The notes under the pieces are model-generated. The model made no database searches and had not been told where the DNA came from. It worked only from the letters and a program-made list of their open reading frames with translations. DNA of 38,708 nucleotides from assembly GCA_028277945.1 (NCBI GenBank), contig JANQFH010000046.1:1-38708 (forward strand), read 5' to 3'. Below are positions 26,090 through 33,926 of the stretch, piece after piece (within the stretch, counting starts at the first letter, position 1; every line of letters starts with the position of its first letter). The translations under genes and the position numbers were made by a program. Origin of the DNA: Oligoflexia bacterium (GTDB taxonomy: Bacteria; Bdellovibrionota_G; JANQFH01).

Positions 26090-27558
26090 GTTCTCCTCGG
26101 GTAGTCTTGAAGTGTGGTGCCGACCTCTGAAAGAAGGTAGGTAGACGACGTATCATTCCAGTTCCCCCCGTCGGGCAGGTCCTCACCATTCCAGCAAGTT
26201 TCGTTTGCAAGCCCTATTTTCACAATGCCGTTTGCATCGTTTAGGCAGTTTGTGTGCCATGTCGAAATTTCGGACGCACTCGCAGTATTTGATGGATCCA
26301 TGCCAAGTCCAAGAATTGCAATATCATGTGTGTCAAACGAGCTGATGGTGAGAGCTTGTAGGTGAGTCGTGTCGTCGGGTGGGGTATACCCGGTGCAGAC
26401 GGTGCCAGAACCAACCTCCGATCCCTGAAAATAGGCGCGAAGGGTATTGCTTCCAAGGGTGATGGCATAGGTGAAAACATCCCCAACCGACAGCGCTGAG
26501 GCGTCAGCGGTAGGCGCAGTTTTCCATGTTGCCGTGCCGTCACCGCATTCTCCATAGAGGTATGGTTTACCTGCATTAACTAGCGCAAGATTCCATCCCT
26601 TTGTTGTTCCGGCTGCTCGCTTACTCCAGAAATATTGACTCCCGCTTGGCCACGTGGTGGCAGTGATGTCTTTCACAACTGCAGTGACATAGATGGTCAT
26701 TGAAGTGCTGCCATCAAATGGGTTTGACCCCGAAATAAATCGATAATAGTTAGATCCAACTGTTGTAGAGCTAACCCCATAGGATAGCGCGTACATGTCG
26801 AATGCATTGTCGTTGACTGTAACAGTGTTTGTTTTGGTCAGTGTCTCGGTAGCGGTCTCATCTTCCCAGCTGCTTGGCGCGTCCGCTGCGCTGTCGACGT
26901 TCCACCAAAGCTCTCCGCTCCACCCTGTCGCGGCGCCTGTTCCGGCAGCGAGGCAAGCGCTATAGTGTTGGACACACTGGTACTGTGTGGCAATAACCGA
27001 ATCCGTGCCACCGGCAGCTACAACCTCAAGCTCAGCCAGTGGGTTCGATCCGCCGCCAAGTGCGCCGATCGTCAATGAGTCCGAAGAGTTTGGGGCCGTG
27101 TAGCTACTCCACGTACCGTTGGAGCCAACGGCTTGTCCATCCCAATAAAGCTTGATATCGTTATCTGTTGTTCCGTCCGCTACCATGTGCAGGACATGGA
27201 ACTTGCCTTTATCGTCGTCAGTTATGGTGTATGCATTACTAAATACATATGTAGGAAAAGAGTCGGCTACATAGCAGTCGATGGTCCCGCTAGTCGTTAG
27301 CCGCACAATCCATGAGCGGGTTCCGCTGTTAGCCCGATTGCAAAAAACAATCTCTGAACTGGACGGGTTAGAGAAGCCGGCAGGAACGTAAACCATCGCC
27401 CAGCGCGTAAACCCGGCCGCGACGCCGGGCAGGTCTGGTGAGTTCAGCGCAGAATAGTATCCTGCCGAAAGATCCATAGATTGGCCGGCAATCACCGCAC
27501 CAGTCGAACGCGATCCGCGGCCCACCTGTCTCCGCTGCCACATTGCCGGCAAAAACAT
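26083..27558 (-). CDS. Receptor-binding/tail-spike protein with two LamG-like domains
   Basis: 491 residues, Ser/Thr/Gly/Asn-rich and beta-predicted. Two similar halves (about 30-236 and 262-485) each carry a concanavalin/laminin-G-type signature: FHVLHMVADGTTDNDIKLYW (120-139) and FTYAITLGSNTLRAYFQGSE (362-381), each followed by a W-x-G-E type cap (W213-S-G-E and W456-N-G-E). Lectin-like domains suit binding of surface sugars. The N-terminus is short and basic (MFLPAMWQRRQVGRGSRSTG), perhaps the particle anchor. Confidence 0.7.
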   Translation of the reverse strand: MFLPAMWQRRQVGRGSRSTGAVIAGQSMDLSAGYYSALNSPDLPGVAAGFTRWAMVYVPAGFSNPSSSEIVFCNRANSGTRSWIVRLTTSGTIDCYVADSFPTYVFSNAYTITDDDKGKFHVLHMVADGTTDNDIKLYWDGQAVGSNGTWSSYTAPNSSDSLTIGALGGGSNPLAELEVVAAGGTDSVIATQYQCVQHYSACLAAGTGAATGWSGELWWNVDSAADAPSSWEDETATETLTKTNTVTVNDNAFDMYALSYGVSSTTVGSNYYRFISGSNPFDGSTSMTIYVTAVVKDITATTWPSGSQYFWSKRAAGTTKGWNLALVNAGKPYLYGECGDGTATWKTAPTADASALSVGDVFTYAITLGSNTLRAYFQGSEVGSGTVCTGYTPPDDTTHLQALTISSFDTHDIAILGLGMDPSNTASASEISTWHTNCLNDANGIVKIGLANETCWNGEDLPDGGNWNDTSSTYLLSEVGTTLQDYPRRTW

Positions 27559-27893
27559 TAGGCCACCTTATCTTCGCACACAAACACTGTAACCGGCGCG
27601 GATGCTGACATCGATGAGCCGTCTAGTGTTTGGAACCCAACAGATTCCTTGCCCGATTTCGGTACAAAGAACAGCGGGACACCCGCAGGCCATAGCGCGC
27701 CACTTGCTGCCGACACGGAAGCCCCTGTCCCCCGAACAACAAGCATGTCGACCGTAGAGGTAAAGCAGTGCAGTTTATCAAGCAGGCCGCTGTCCGTTTG
27801 CTGAAACGTTGCAGATGTACCACTCGTAGTTCTGGAAACATCTGTAGGGGCCGACGCGTAAAGCCAGCTTTTTATAATGTTATCGTAAGTCAT
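27558..27893 (-). CDS. Small virion-associated protein (111 aa)
   Basis: Start at ATG 27891-27893 overlapping the upstream stop (ATGA); the longer frame to 27947 lies inside the upstream gene. Ser/Thr/Val-rich and beta-predicted (WPAGVPLFFVPKSGKESVGF; APVTVFVCEDKVA). The position between the 262-residue protein and the receptor-binding protein suggests a tail-tip or adaptor role. Confidence 0.65.
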   Translation of the reverse strand: MTYDNIIKSWLYASAPTDVSRTTSGTSATFQQTDSGLLDKLHCFTSTVDMLVVRGTGASVSAASGALWPAGVPLFFVPKSGKESVGFQTLDGSSMSASAPVTVFVCEDKVA

Positions 27894-28678
27894 AATAAAT
27901 CGTCTTCTCCTGTTATACATATTTCCGCCAGGGCTGTACCTTCCCATAACTGCTCGGCGAATTTTTTACCATCTATGTACTCAATTAGAGCATCCTCGTT
28001 GCCATCAAATGCATCTCCATATTTATCAAATTCTATAACCTCAGGCGTCCATGCCTCAGGAGCTAGGGCCTCGGTCGTGCGCTTCAGTGCACGCCCGGCC
28101 TTCAAAACTGCGTATGTATCACGGTTCATGGCATTTGTATTTCGGAATCTTTCACGTTTTTGAGTCTGTGTTTGGTGAAAATCTGTTTCGTTGTTACGGA
28201 ATCTGTTGTTATAGTACTCGTCGTTGAACTTAGATAGCCACAGCTTATCTCGCTCCGACAGCCGGTGGATATAGTCTTGATCTACGAACTCCCGCACATT
28301 TGCGCGCATGGTGTTTTGCCGAATGCCGTGCCACGCTTGACCCGTGGGCGCGGACAGGTGGCAGATCGAAGGCAGAGTCGAATCGCAATAGAAAACAGTA
28401 TCGATCCCCATGTCGTCGCTGGAGAGCCGAGAAGCCAGCTCTAAGGCCCACAAATCATAGTCTGGTAGGGGGATGCCTTTTCTCTCAAAGAACGCACTAG
28501 CGGCCTCCCAGAGGGCCTCCTGGGTGATTTTAATTGTGCCTGGTCGAACCCCAGCATACGTCATCCATCCGCGGCAAGCGTACTCCGGATTTTCCTTAAA
28601 GATATCGTCACGCTCGGGCGTGCCGGTCGCAAGCTCGAGAAGTTGAAGGATTTCGTCGTCTGTAATTAATTCAGTCAT
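27890..28678 (-). CDS. Unknown protein under the duplicated promoter (262 aa)
   Basis: Starts MTELITDDEILQLLELATGT. Mixed composition with Arg/Asn-rich middle (about 145-175: YYNNRFRNNETDFHQTQTQK) and acidic C-terminus. It has its own promoter, nearly identical to that of groES, with only a 3-4 base predicted leader. It opens the host-recognition/protease gene group. I recognise no domain; its placement after the internal virion genes suggests a particle component or a tail assembly factor. Confidence 0.75.
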   Translation of the reverse strand: MTELITDDEILQLLELATGTPERDDIFKENPEYACRGWMTYAGVRPGTIKITQEALWEAASAFFERKGIPLPDYDLWALELASRLSSDDMGIDTVFYCDSTLPSICHLSAPTGQAWHGIRQNTMRANVREFVDQDYIHRLSERDKLWLSKFNDEYYNNRFRNNETDFHQTQTQKRERFRNTNAMNRDTYAVLKAGRALKRTTEALAPEAWTPEVIEFDKYGDAFDGNEDALIEYIDGKKFAEQLWEGTALAEICITGEDDLL

Positions 28679-28688
28679 AGTAAACTTA

Positions 28689-28716
28689 ATTGTACAGTGT
28701 TAACGTAATTCGTCAA
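28689..28716 (-). promoter_or_regulatory. Sigma70-like promoter (copy 2 of duplicated promoter)
   Basis: Leftward TTGACG at 28716-28711, 16-base spacer, TACAAT at 28694-28689. With flanks it matches the groES promoter at 30 of 32 bases. It overlaps the stop region of the upstream internal-virion gene (ending at 28717). Drives the last six late genes. Confidence 0.75.
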
Positions 28717-30309
28717 CTACTCCTCCATTGCTGCTTCTCGCTCAAGGGCAGCAAGCTCCGGATGTTGCTTTCTGAGAACGAACCACCTGGCGGCCAGCGC
28801 CGTTGGTCCGCGCTTGGCTGCTGACTCAAGTGCCGGGCCGAACTGCTTGACCAGTTTTTTGTTTTTTGCCATGCGGTCCACGACACGGGCGAGTCCGGTT
28901 ACCACTTTGCCTTGGGGTGTGTTGGGGGCAGCTAGGATAGCGTCCTTGACCACCTGAAGGGCTGTGAGGGCCGGCTGGCCGAACTTGGCAGCGCCTGGCA
29001 TCTTAGCTGCCGCAGCGGCTCCCGTAAGCGCCTGCTTTGCGCGGGAGGCGGCTGCGTACGTGCCGCGAGCCTCCGCAATATCCCCTATAAGATCGGGCCT
29101 AACTTTGCCGAGCGTGCTCTCAAGCTGGTCGTCAATCGCATCGATCGCTGTGCCGAACGCCCGCCCCAGGGCGGTCTTATCTTGCTTAAACGCGTCAGAC
29201 ATCTTGCCGGACAGGGCGCTTCGCACCTCAAGCAAAGTCTCGGCCGTGTCGCCGGCTAGCTCTCCTCCGGCCGACAGCGCATCTAACCTCTTCATCTCAT
29301 TGCGTATAATCCGGCTAGCAGGTAGTATAGAACGCCTGCCTACGGCAGAGCCCTTAACTGTTGAATCCATTTTTTGTAAAACGTTTTTATAGAACGCGGA
29401 GTCTATAACGGGACCTCCGGCAACGTCTTCAGCCTCCTGTATCAACGCCCCGATACGCTTACCCGCACCCTGCTTAATCTTTTGAGCTTTTTGCAACATG
29501 TCCCTAGTTGTGCCGTCGCCCAAGTTCTTGCGAATCCAGCCGAGCTCGGCTGCGTCTGCATCCACGCCCTGAGCAACCTTCTTGGCCAAGTTCTTGCGAG
29601 CACCTGCCGCGTACCCGAGTTTCGACAGCTCCTGTGCTGCCTGCTTCTCAGCTGCATCCTTGGCAGACACCAAACGTTTGGCCGCTGCACCCCGAAGTGC
29701 ACGGCCTCCCGCCTTGGCTGCTTCAGCGGCGCCGGCAAACGCTCCACCGAGTGCCCCGCCCACAGCCACATCTTTAGCCATCTCAGCGCCTGACTCAGCC
29801 TCAGATCGCCCCGCGCCATGTAGCGCACCCTCTACAGCCCCAAGCCCCATGCGGGCCGCAGCGCCTGCGCCTTTGCCTAGAAGTCCGGCCGCACCGACAC
29901 CGGTGCCTGCCGCACCCCCAACATCACCGAGCATGCCAGCCACTGGGGCCTCTTCACGAGCTTTCCCCAACAACTGCCGCGCTTCATCACGAGCCTCTTC
30001 GTAACTCTTGTCCGTGAGCACGCCCGCTCCTGCACCGTAAAGCTCATCCGCAAAACCAAACGTCGCGCCTTCAGCAAGTCCACTAACTAATCCTGCTGCC
30101 TGTTGGCTAACCCAGGGCATCAAATCTGGAGCCTCCTCCTCAGCCAATGGTGCACCAAGCCCGCGGCGGGCAGTGCGAGCACCCTCTACAACATCCCGCT
30201 TGAGTACGTCAGGGGCGGGCTCCGCAGCAAGCGGTGCCGCCTCAAACGCATCATCGGCATCTGGTGCCGCGTCAAAAGCATCGTCTAGTTTTTTACTATC
30301 GTCTGACAC
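28717..30309 (-). CDS. Internal virion (DNA ejection) protein 4
   Basis: 530 residues, strongly Ala/Gly-rich and helical. Acidic N-terminus (about 1-30), a Gly/Ala-rich glycine-zipper-like region (about 100-200: GGALGGAFAGAAEAAKAGG) that could insert in membranes, and long basic helices further on. This composition and the order after three similar genes fits ejected inner-core proteins of podoviruses that help carry DNA across the envelope. No lytic transglycosylase motif is evident. Confidence 0.7.
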   Translation of the reverse strand: MSDDSKKLDDAFDAAPDADDAFEAAPLAAEPAPDVLKRDVVEGARTARRGLGAPLAEEEAPDLMPWVSQQAAGLVSGLAEGATFGFADELYGAGAGVLTDKSYEEARDEARQLLGKAREEAPVAGMLGDVGGAAGTGVGAAGLLGKGAGAAARMGLGAVEGALHGAGRSEAESGAEMAKDVAVGGALGGAFAGAAEAAKAGGRALRGAAAKRLVSAKDAAEKQAAQELSKLGYAAGARKNLAKKVAQGVDADAAELGWIRKNLGDGTTRDMLQKAQKIKQGAGKRIGALIQEAEDVAGGPVIDSAFYKNVLQKMDSTVKGSAVGRRSILPASRIIRNEMKRLDALSAGGELAGDTAETLLEVRSALSGKMSDAFKQDKTALGRAFGTAIDAIDDQLESTLGKVRPDLIGDIAEARGTYAAASRAKQALTGAAAAAKMPGAAKFGQPALTALQVVKDAILAAPNTPQGKVVTGLARVVDRMAKNKKLVKQFGPALESAAKRGPTALAARWFVLRKQHPELAALEREAAMEE

Positions 30310-31715
30310 TATAGTACCTCGTAGTTACCTGTCGCCTGAAGCTTCTTGGCCGTGTTTGCATCTAGAAGTTTGGTTACGCCGTCCGACACTCGACGCACCT
30401 TCACCTTGCCCCCCTTAGACTGTCCGCCAAGGCTTGAGCGAAGGTGATCCTTAACTTCAGGTAGGAGGACCGCGTAGCTATCTTCGATGTACCCCTGGCC
30501 AACTTTCAGGATGTCCTTTACACCGCTAAGTAAAACGGCCGGATTGCTTAGCATGCCGGTACCATAGGCTTCCTGCAACCTGTCAAATTCGCTGGCAGAT
30601 ACAGCGCCTCCAGAAATATCCTTGACTTGAAACGCAAGCATTTTTTGAATCGCCGATCTCAGGACCGCAACGTCCTCAGGAATAGTCGAGTCCGGAAACT
30701 TTTTTAAAAACAGCGCTTGCCGAATTTTTGCAGGCGGGAGGTTTTTGAAGGCCTTAAGAATAAATTTCGCTGGTGTGATTACAGATTCGATCTGTTTCTT
30801 CTCTTTGAGATATAATTTCGAAGCTTTTTGGATCTCTCCGCGATCCAGCTTCTCACCCTGTCGCGTTGCCGCACGATTCTCGACACCACGAGCCTCCTTA
30901 AGCTCCTTGGTTGTCATCGTGTCGATCGTCTCAGCCTCAGCCTCCGTTAGTGGTCTGCCTAGCCTCTCCTGCTTAGCAGCCTTAAGCGCCGCCTTGCGGG
31001 CGCTCACCGAGGACGAGCCCCCCCCTCCCCCTACGCCAGAGCCTCGCGACTTTTTCTTGAGCTGTGCGCGCTCCATCGCTGCTGTGTCGCGCTGGGCCTG
31101 AAGCTCCTGCTGGTGTTGGAACCTCAAATCGGATTGCGCAAGCTGAATCTTCGCAGATCTCTCTTTTTCTGCTCGGCGGTTTTCAGCATTTTTAGCGGCG
31201 TGCAGAAGCCCGCCTGGGTTCATAGCATCAGCGACCGTCATATAGGGGGCGAGGTCTTCTATTCCCAAGCGCTCAAACGTCGGGGCCATGCGTTTTTGAA
31301 ACTCCCTATTTGCATCGCTGGTTGGGTCTGCCATCTCTAATGCTTGGCGCTTTTTGGTAATCTCCAAGTCGTCGGCCTCAACCATGCGCATGCGCTCTGC
31401 TTGTTTGACTGGTGCGTACGATCCCGAAACCCTAGCCTGGTACTCTTGGGCGCTCGGCGCCGCTGCTTGTGAGCCCCCGGAAATGCCCTGTATGATTTTG
31501 CCAATACCGTGGCCCAAACCCGCTGCAAGCTGTAAATCCGCCTGTTGCGCGTGTGCATCTGCCAAACGTTGTTTTGATTGCGAGGGTCCAGGCTGAGGCA
31601 CAGACCTGGACGCCAACTCCGCCAATGCGCGGTCGACGCCTGGATCGATGGTCGACTCGTCCTCTGCTAACGGCGGTAACTGGTCCGCCTCAAAGTCTTT
31701 TACATTTCTTGCCAT
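30309..31715 (-). CDS. Internal virion protein 3
   Basis: 468 residues. Pro/Gln/Ala-rich N-terminus, then a long helical, basic coiled-coil region with a Gly/Ser linker (KKKSRGSGVGGGGGSSSVSA) and a globular-looking C-terminal half (about 300-468, FLKKFPDSTIPEDVAVLRSA). Shares a base with the next gene. Probably part of the ejected core; assignment is by position and composition. Confidence 0.65.
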   Translation of the reverse strand: MARNVKDFEADQLPPLAEDESTIDPGVDRALAELASRSVPQPGPSQSKQRLADAHAQQADLQLAAGLGHGIGKIIQGISGGSQAAAPSAQEYQARVSGSYAPVKQAERMRMVEADDLEITKKRQALEMADPTSDANREFQKRMAPTFERLGIEDLAPYMTVADAMNPGGLLHAAKNAENRRAEKERSAKIQLAQSDLRFQHQQELQAQRDTAAMERAQLKKKSRGSGVGGGGGSSSVSARKAALKAAKQERLGRPLTEAEAETIDTMTTKELKEARGVENRAATRQGEKLDRGEIQKASKLYLKEKKQIESVITPAKFILKAFKNLPPAKIRQALFLKKFPDSTIPEDVAVLRSAIQKMLAFQVKDISGGAVSASEFDRLQEAYGTGMLSNPAVLLSGVKDILKVGQGYIEDSYAVLLPEVKDHLRSSLGGQSKGGKVKVRRVSDGVTKLLDANTAKKLQATGNYEVL

Positions 31716-31716
31716 C

Positions 31717-32601
31717 TTACGAATCCTTCTTGTTTTGCTTAGTGAGGTAGTCCGTATACGCGCCGCCTATGCTGCTAATGCCCTGACCCATCTGACCAAA
31801 CATGGCCTCTTTCTGAGCCGCACGGTCTTTGTATTCGCGGGATATGCCTTGTGTAGTGTCTGCCAAATTCTGAGCACGCTGCATCTCTGCGTTATATTCC
31901 GACTGCCCAGTGGTATAGTCTAAGTTTGCACTTGTCATGCCGGTAGCTAGATTCTGACGTTTAGCGCCAGACAAGGCCTGATCCCTCGCCTGAGCCTCGC
32001 CAAATGCTTGCCCGCGCATGTCCATACCCAACGAGCCGAGGTCTCGTGCTGCTTGATCTCGGCGCTGTTGTGACATGGCCAGTAAATCAAGCCCGCGCCT
32101 AGAAGCTGTCTGACGAGTCTCTTGGCCTGCTGCCATGCGTGCTGCTAACTCTTGGCCGCCGCCCGCAACGCCGCGCATCTGCATATCGGCTTGGATAGCT
32201 TTCTGCTGAGCTTTGTTTTGTTGGTCAAGCTGGTCACTAATCTGCATGTAAAACGACTGATCTTGCGGTGTCATACCGCCTTCGCTGACAACGTTGTTTA
32301 GGTACTGAAGTGCATCCCGCTGTGCATCAAGCGCTTGCGGGTCACCCACGTCACTTCGCCCTTGAGCATCTAGTTGAAGGATTGAAATCTCGGTCTTGGG
32401 GTCAATCATATTCTGATCCGCCAAGTCTGAAACGTATTCACGCAAGTCCGAATAGTCTGGCGGCATGACCTGCCTATAGTATTCCAAGGCCTGTCGCTGA
32501 AGCCGCATAGCTTTTCGTCGATCTGATGCCGACGCCGAACGTCCTAGCAACGATGTTGCCACGCCGCCGATAGCACCGGCTATTGCTGGGATAAATGACA
32601 T
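31717..32601 (-). CDS. Internal virion protein 2 (T7 gp14-like position)
   Basis: 294 residues. The start MSFIPAIAGAIGGVATSLLG is a hydrophobic Gly-rich segment like that of T7 gp14-type proteins that enter the outer membrane on infection. The rest is Gln/Ala/Arg/Met-rich and helical (QNKAQQKAIQADMQMRG). Directly follows 32601-33527 with one shared base. Confidence 0.68.
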   Translation of the reverse strand: MSFIPAIAGAIGGVATSLLGRSASASDRRKAMRLQRQALEYYRQVMPPDYSDLREYVSDLADQNMIDPKTEISILQLDAQGRSDVGDPQALDAQRDALQYLNNVVSEGGMTPQDQSFYMQISDQLDQQNKAQQKAIQADMQMRGVAGGGQELAARMAAGQETRQTASRRGLDLLAMSQQRRDQAARDLGSLGMDMRGQAFGEAQARDQALSGAKRQNLATGMTSANLDYTTGQSEYNAEMQRAQNLADTTQGISREYKDRAAQKEAMFGQMGQGISSIGGAYTDYLTKQNKKDS

Positions 32602-33527
32602 TACTGATACCTCTTCATCTTGTTCGTAAGATCGGCGTATTCCTGCCTCTCCTTAGTTCCCCACTTGCCGCTGTACCTGTTATACAGTGCGGCCTTTTGG
32701 CGCTTCTTGAGTTCCTGCAACCTGTTATAGTCTGCAACTATTTCACGCATCTTGGTCGCATCTCCGCCCACAGCCCTTTGCAATTTATCTTGATTTAGGT
32801 CAGGCATCTGAGCAATCATGCCTTCATTTATAGACCGCTGAAGTTGAGCCTGTGAGGCCTCTTGAGCGGCACGCAACGCCGCCATCTGCTCTTCAGCCTG
32901 GGCTTGCTGTGCCTGCAGCTTATTGGTGTAGGCCGCCATGCGATCGGCTACGTACTTAGCCTTAGCCTCGTCAACGCCCTCACCCACCTGTGAACTGATC
33001 GCATCCCACACTTTGCCCTTAGACATGGACTCGCCCAGTGCTCCGAAACGGGACTCCAGTCGCTCCTTCGCTTCAGCGCGCGTAACACTTTCACGCTCTT
33101 GGCTAGGCCCCTCAAACCCGCTAAGAAGCGCTCTATCGTATCGACCTAGCCCCTCCCCCTTGCGGCGCTCAAGTGCCGATTCGAACGTTACGTCGTCTGC
33201 GGTTTGCTCATTCACATCGTAGGCCACGTTGGCACTTCGTGCGGCTTGTGGTACGTTTGCACGCACAAACTGCTGCCCGCCGCTGTACATGCCCGACCCC
33301 TTGCGTGGATCATAGGTTGCCATGCTGGAACCTAGCGCACCGAACTGTGTGGGGTCGATGCGGACATTGCCCTTCTTGATATCCACCTTCGTGTCAGCTG
33401 CACGGTGCTTGTCAAAACCCTGTCCGGCAGCTTCCCCAATCTTTTCAATCGCTTTCTGGGCTTTCGGCTTCGCAGCCTCTTTTTCCTCTTCCCCCGTTTG
33501 CGATGCTGTTCTCCACACTATAGGCAT
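32601..33527 (-). CDS. Internal virion protein 1
   Basis: 308 residues. Charged helical N-terminus (EKEAAKPKAQKAIEKIGEAA), a middle with YDPRKGSGMYSGGQQF-like loop regions, and a long Gln/Ala/Met-rich coiled coil (about 200-260). Fits the set of four inner-particle proteins. No enzymatic motif recognised. Confidence 0.65.
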   Translation of the reverse strand: MPIVWRTASQTGEEEKEAAKPKAQKAIEKIGEAAGQGFDKHRAADTKVDIKKGNVRIDPTQFGALGSSMATYDPRKGSGMYSGGQQFVRANVPQAARSANVAYDVNEQTADDVTFESALERRKGEGLGRYDRALLSGFEGPSQERESVTRAEAKERLESRFGALGESMSKGKVWDAISSQVGEGVDEAKAKYVADRMAAYTNKLQAQQAQAEEQMAALRAAQEASQAQLQRSINEGMIAQMPDLNQDKLQRAVGGDATKMREIVADYNRLQELKKRQKAALYNRYSGKWGTKERQEYADLTNKMKRYQ

Positions 33528-33533
33528 GTAACT

Positions 33534-33926
33534 CTACGCTCCCAAATACACAAAAGTAATCAAATACTCGGCCGAGCTTGTTAATCCAGTAATATTGGAT
33601 ATCTCTACCCTACCGTTTACATATTCCCAGTCACACCACACGCCGGCCGTTGGGGCCGCGGTGGCGCTGGATTTCTCGAAAATCTTACCTACCCAAACCG
33701 CTGCAACCTCCCGAGTATCCACGGAAAAGTACACTGGGTAGGTCCCGGCTACGATGGGCACCTCTTTTATCCCGCCGTAGACGTGCTCATCAAAACGAAT
33801 GCCCTTGTTGAAAATAGTAGACAAATCACTCACAACGGTCCGGATGAGGCCCAAAACAGTGCGGCCCCATCCCGACTCGTTGGGGACGTGGTCATCTTTA
33901 GGGACAACGGGATCACCGAACTTCAT
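33534..33926 (-). CDS. Small tail-associated protein (130 aa)
   Basis: Starts MKFGDPVVPKDDHVPNESGW; mostly beta-predicted, ending YLITFVYLGA. It overlaps the tail-tube gene by one base. Small beta proteins here often serve as tail tip or fibre attachment subunits. Family not recognised. Confidence 0.65.
   Translation of the reverse strand: MKFGDPVVPKDDHVPNESGWGRTVLGLIRTVVSDLSTIFNKGIRFDEHVYGGIKEVPIVAGTYPVYFSVDTREVAAVWVGKIFEKSSATAAPTAGVWCDWEYVNGRVEISNITGLTSSAEYLITFVYLGA

Noticed and set aside
28964..30004. Rightward frames at 28964-29392 and 29582-30004
   Set aside because: They are Ala/Ser/Pro-rich antisense shadows of the Ala-rich internal virion gene, common in such biased sequence.
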